Positions 5,108-6,963 of a DNA stretch of 6,963 bases are shown here, piece after piece. The DNA is from Hyphomicrobiales bacterium (GTDB taxonomy: Bacteria; Pseudomonadota; Alphaproteobacteria; Rhizobiales; Devosiaceae), in assembly GCA_015487515.1 (NCBI GenBank), contig WFPQ01000126.1, forward strand, positions 1-6,963, in the 5' to 3' direction. The notes under the pieces are model-generated. The model ran no database searches, was not told the origin of the DNA, and was given only the letters and a program-made list of their open reading frames with translations. The position numbers were made by a program, and so were the translations under genes. The stretch's first letter is position 1; each line of letters begins with the position of its first letter.

Positions 5108-6628
5108 TCAATCATGTCCGGTCATCAGCAAGCCTATTTCTGCCCGGTCGCGGCTGTCGGTTTTTTTGAGGGTGCCGTTGTGGGCAACGAATATCTGATC
5201 GCAAAGGGCAAGGATTTCGTCCAGGTCCTCCGAGATCAGAATGATGCCGGCCCCCCGTTCCCGGGCCTGCAAGAGGCGCTGGCCGACCTCGGCGGCGGCG
5301 CCAAAATCAAGACCCCGGGTGGGCTGGTTGGCAATTATGAGTTTTGGATCGGTGTCCAGTATGCGGGCCAGGATGAGCTTTTGCATGTTGCCACCCGAAA
5401 GCAGGGCGGTGCGGCTTTCGATCGAGGGGCCGCGAATGTCAAAGGTGTCGGAAAGGTTTTTTGCGTTCCGGTGAATGGAGCCATTGCGCAAGAATCCCAA
5501 ACGGTTGAATTTCTTGTCCTCCAGCCTTTCAATGATCAGATTGTGGGCAATGCTCATATTGGCAATGACCCCGTCATGGTGGCGATCTTCGGGAATGCGT
5601 CCGATACCGGCATTGATCATGGCCCTGGGGGAGGTTCTGGTAATGGTCCTGCCGTCAAATTCCATGATGCCCGAGCGGGGACTGGCCAGGCCGGAAACAA
5701 GGGCGGCCAGGGCATTTTGCCCGTTGCCCGAAACCCCGGCAATGCCAACGATCTGGTGGCTGGCAACCTCAAGGTCAATGCCGTCAAGAACCTCGCTGGC
5801 CCGTTCGCCATGGGTCGAAACCCCGACCAGGCGCAATATGGTTGCCCCGGCCGCAATCTCCCTGCGTTCAACGGGCTGGCTGTCGGCTCCGACCATCATC
5901 CTTGCTATGGACCTGGTATCCGCTTCACTGGTCTTCATTTCTCCGACCTTGCGGCCATGGCGCAGCACGGCAATGCGGTCGGAAAAGGCCAGGACCTCGC
6001 GCAGCTTGTGGGATATGAAAATTACCGAAAGTCCCCTGGCGACCATGGTGCGCAGGGAGGAAAAAAGATTGTCGGCCTCCTGGGGGGTGAGCACGGCGGT
6101 CGGCTCGTCCAGCACCAGTATCCGCGCATCCCGGTAAAGGGCTTTCAGGATTTCCACGCGCTGGCGCTCGCCAACCGAGAGGTCGCCGACCTTTTCCTCA
6201 AGGGAAACCTTAAGGCCGGAATCCTCCATTATGGACCGGATCTTCTGGCGGGGCCCGTCAAGATTTCTGCCCAGGGAGAACAGGGGTTCGGCCCCGAGCA
6301 GGATATTGTCCAGAACCGTGAGGTTCTCGGCCAGGGCAAAATGCTGATGAACCATGCCGATGCGGGCGTCAATGGCGGCCTGGGGATGGCCGGGGGGCAG
6401 GGTGATCATGGCGCCGTCATCGGTGCGGACCTGAACGGTTCCCCGGTCGGGAGTATAATGGCCGAACAGCATGTTCATCAGGGTGGTCTTGCCGGCCCCG
6501 TTTTCTCCGAGCAGGGCAAGGACCTCGCCCTGGTGGAGTTCGAGGTCTATGCCGTCAGCAGCAATCACCGGGCCGAAGCGCTTGCTCAGCCCGGTGAGTT
6601 TCAGGATGATGTGGCCGGTTTCTGACAC
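5108..6628 (-). CDS. Nucleoside/nucleobase ABC importer, double-domain ATP-binding protein (NupO/YufO-like)
   Basis: A 506-aa protein with two fused nucleotide-binding domains that would drive the importer from the cytoplasmic face. NBD1 (about 7-245) is complete: Walker A GENGAGKT (41-48), Q-loop Gln95, signature LSVGERQ (150-156), Walker B ILVLDEPT (170-177) with Glu175, and switch His207. NBD2 (about 263-505) has degenerate ATP-site residues: GVSGNGQN at 298-305 lacks the Lys-Thr of Walker A, and LIIANQPTRGLD (430-441) lacks the Asp-Glu pair, while the signature LSGGNMQK (410-417) is kept. This asymmetry is normal in the family and means one consensus and one degenerate ATP site, not a broken gene. 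The start is GTG at 6628: an in-frame stop lies shortly upstream, no in-frame ATG precedes it, and AAGGA is about 10 nt upstream. A nearby ATG at 6636 is out of frame and stops after eleven codons. The 32-nt gap to the binding-protein gene places them in one operon. Confidence 0.95.
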   Translation of the reverse strand: MSETGHIILKLTGLSKRFGPVIAADGIDLELHQGEVLALLGENGAGKTTLMNMLFGHYTPDRGTVQVRTDDGAMITLPPGHPQAAIDARIGMVHQHFALAENLTVLDNILLGAEPLFSLGRNLDGPRQKIRSIMEDSGLKVSLEEKVGDLSVGERQRVEILKALYRDARILVLDEPTAVLTPQEADNLFSSLRTMVARGLSVIFISHKLREVLAFSDRIAVLRHGRKVGEMKTSEADTRSIARMMVGADSQPVERREIAAGATILRLVGVSTHGERASEVLDGIDLEVASHQIVGIAGVSGNGQNALAALVSGLASPRSGIMEFDGRTITRTSPRAMINAGIGRIPEDRHHDGVIANMSIAHNLIIERLEDKKFNRLGFLRNGSIHRNAKNLSDTFDIRGPSIESRTALLSGGNMQKLILARILDTDPKLIIANQPTRGLDFGAAAEVGQRLLQARERGAGIILISEDLDEILALCDQIFVAHNGTLKKTDSRDRAEIGLLMTGHD

Positions 6629-6651
6629 AGGGTCATTTTCCTTGCATCAAT

Positions 6652-6675
6652 GTTTTGGACTCAGTTGTCCGAAAC
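6652..6675 (-). promoter_or_regulatory. Imperfect intercistronic hairpin across the binding-protein stop codon
   Basis: On the minus strand GTTTCGGAC, loop AACTGA, then GTCCAAAAC form a stem of eight pairs with one internal C-A mismatch; the stop codon TGA lies in the loop region. No T-run follows, so it is not a classical terminator. Hairpins behind the binding-protein gene are common in ABC importer operons, where they help keep the binding protein more abundant than the membrane parts. That role here is inference. Confidence 0.35.
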
Positions 6676-6963
6676 CGGTTCCGAATCATTGACGTTGACC
6701 CGGAACAGCCCGTCCATGATCTCCTGTTCGCGGGTCCTTACCAGTTCGACCACGTCGGCAGGAATCAGGCTCTCGTCCATGACGAGGGAACCGCCCCCGT
6801 AACCCATGAAGGAATACTGGCCATAGTCGGCAGCCTCGAAACGCCCTTCGGCCACGGCCGCAATGGCCCGGTCGACGGTCGGTGACATGTTCCACAGGGC
6901 GGAAGCAAGGATGGTGTCAGGATAATCGGCCGAGGTGTCGATGACATTGCCTATGGCCTTGAC
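6661..6963 (-). CDS. BMP/PnrA-family nucleoside-binding protein of the ABC importer, C-terminal 100 residues
   Basis: The last 100 codons of a gene that continues past the right edge of the window. The frame is open to the edge and ends at TGA 6663-6661. The visible part runs from VKAIGNVIDTSADYPD through TILASALWNMSPTVDRAI and the Gly-rich FMGYGGGSLVMDES to a helix with VVELVRTREQEIMDGLFRV. This is the C-terminal lobe pattern of BMP-family (PF02608) binding proteins: a strand with LASALWNM, a helix with D-R-A-I, then the late EIMDG segment. The family binds nucleosides or bases, in the periplasm of Gram-negative bacteria, and passes them to the permeases. Identification is strengthened by the ATPase and the two permeases that follow, which are of the type dedicated to BMP proteins. 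Signal peptide and ligand-binding aromatic residues are outside the window, so base specificity cannot be judged. The operon promoter must lie upstream of this gene. Confidence 0.87.
   Translation of the reverse strand, partial: VKAIGNVIDTSADYPDTILASALWNMSPTVDRAIAAVAEGRFEAADYGQYSFMGYGGGSLVMDESLIPADVVELVRTREQEIMDGLFRVNVNDSEPVSDN

Noticed and set aside
5108..5710. Pseudogene or inactivated second ATPase domain (missing Walker A Lys and Walker B Glu)
   Set aside because: The GNGQ and ANQPTRGLD variants are the normal state of NBD2 in BMP-type importer ATPases, and the frame is intact to the end.
5114..6625. Long open frame of about 500 codons on the + strand opposite the ATPase gene
   Set aside because: It mirrors the ATPase codon frame, a common artefact in GC-rich DNA. 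The translation is low-complexity, Gly-rich and has no domain, while the minus-strand frame carries complete ABC motifs.
1..6963. Mobile element, defence island, CRISPR array or RNA gene
   Set aside because: No transposase, integrase, inverted terminal repeats, spaced repeat array, tRNA or rRNA sequence was recognised. Apart from short gaps the window is filled with housekeeping-type transport and pilus genes.

Overview
The window looks like chromosomal DNA of a GC-rich alphaproteobacterium. The evidence is a Flp/Tad pilus secretin of the CpaC type (motifs RTLAEPNLTTLSG and ASFLAGGQVPI), a very small lipoprotein right behind it of a kind I associate with alphaproteobacterial tad loci, and high-GC codon use throughout. 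I cannot name a genus. There are no RNA genes, IS elements or CRISPR arrays. Coding density is high: the longest gene-free stretch is 149 bp.

Left part (1-1021, + strand): the last 254 codons of cpaC, the outer-membrane secretin of the Flp pilus, followed 8 nt later by an 81-aa lipoprotein. This is the 3' end of a tad/cpa cluster that lies mostly to the left. Facing it, with a 58-nt convergent gap, is a 171-aa TPR lipoprotein of TadD type (1080-1595, - strand). It has a strong Shine-Dalgarno, a TTGACA element upstream, and a 20-bp imperfect direct repeat bracketing the putative promoter.

Right part (1745-6963, - strand): one five-gene operon transcribed right to left. It encodes a BMP-family substrate-binding protein (only its C-terminus is in the window), a double-NBD ABC ATPase, two BPD_transp_2 permeases, and a cytosine-deaminase-like amidohydrolase. 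The ATPase and permease genes are tightly coupled (TGA directly followed by ATG, then an ATGA overlap). The layout is that of a nucleoside/nucleobase ABC importer with a cytoplasmic deaminase to process its cargo. The operon promoter is outside the window.

The most interesting point is in the deaminase. It aligns with E. coli CodA at a constant offset of three residues through all metal ligands and catalytic residues, but the position of CodA Asp314 is Cys311. That is the residue whose loss marks bacterial 5-methylcytosine deaminases, so the operon may take up and deaminate 5-methylcytosine or another 5-substituted pyrimidine rather than plain cytosine. The same gene has a duplicated 13-bp ribosome-binding/start module, whose upstream copy opens a 7-codon overlapping leader ORF. 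Smaller observations are a G9 tract inside cpaC, an imperfect hairpin across the BMP stop codon, and opposite predicted sorting signals on the two lipoproteins.
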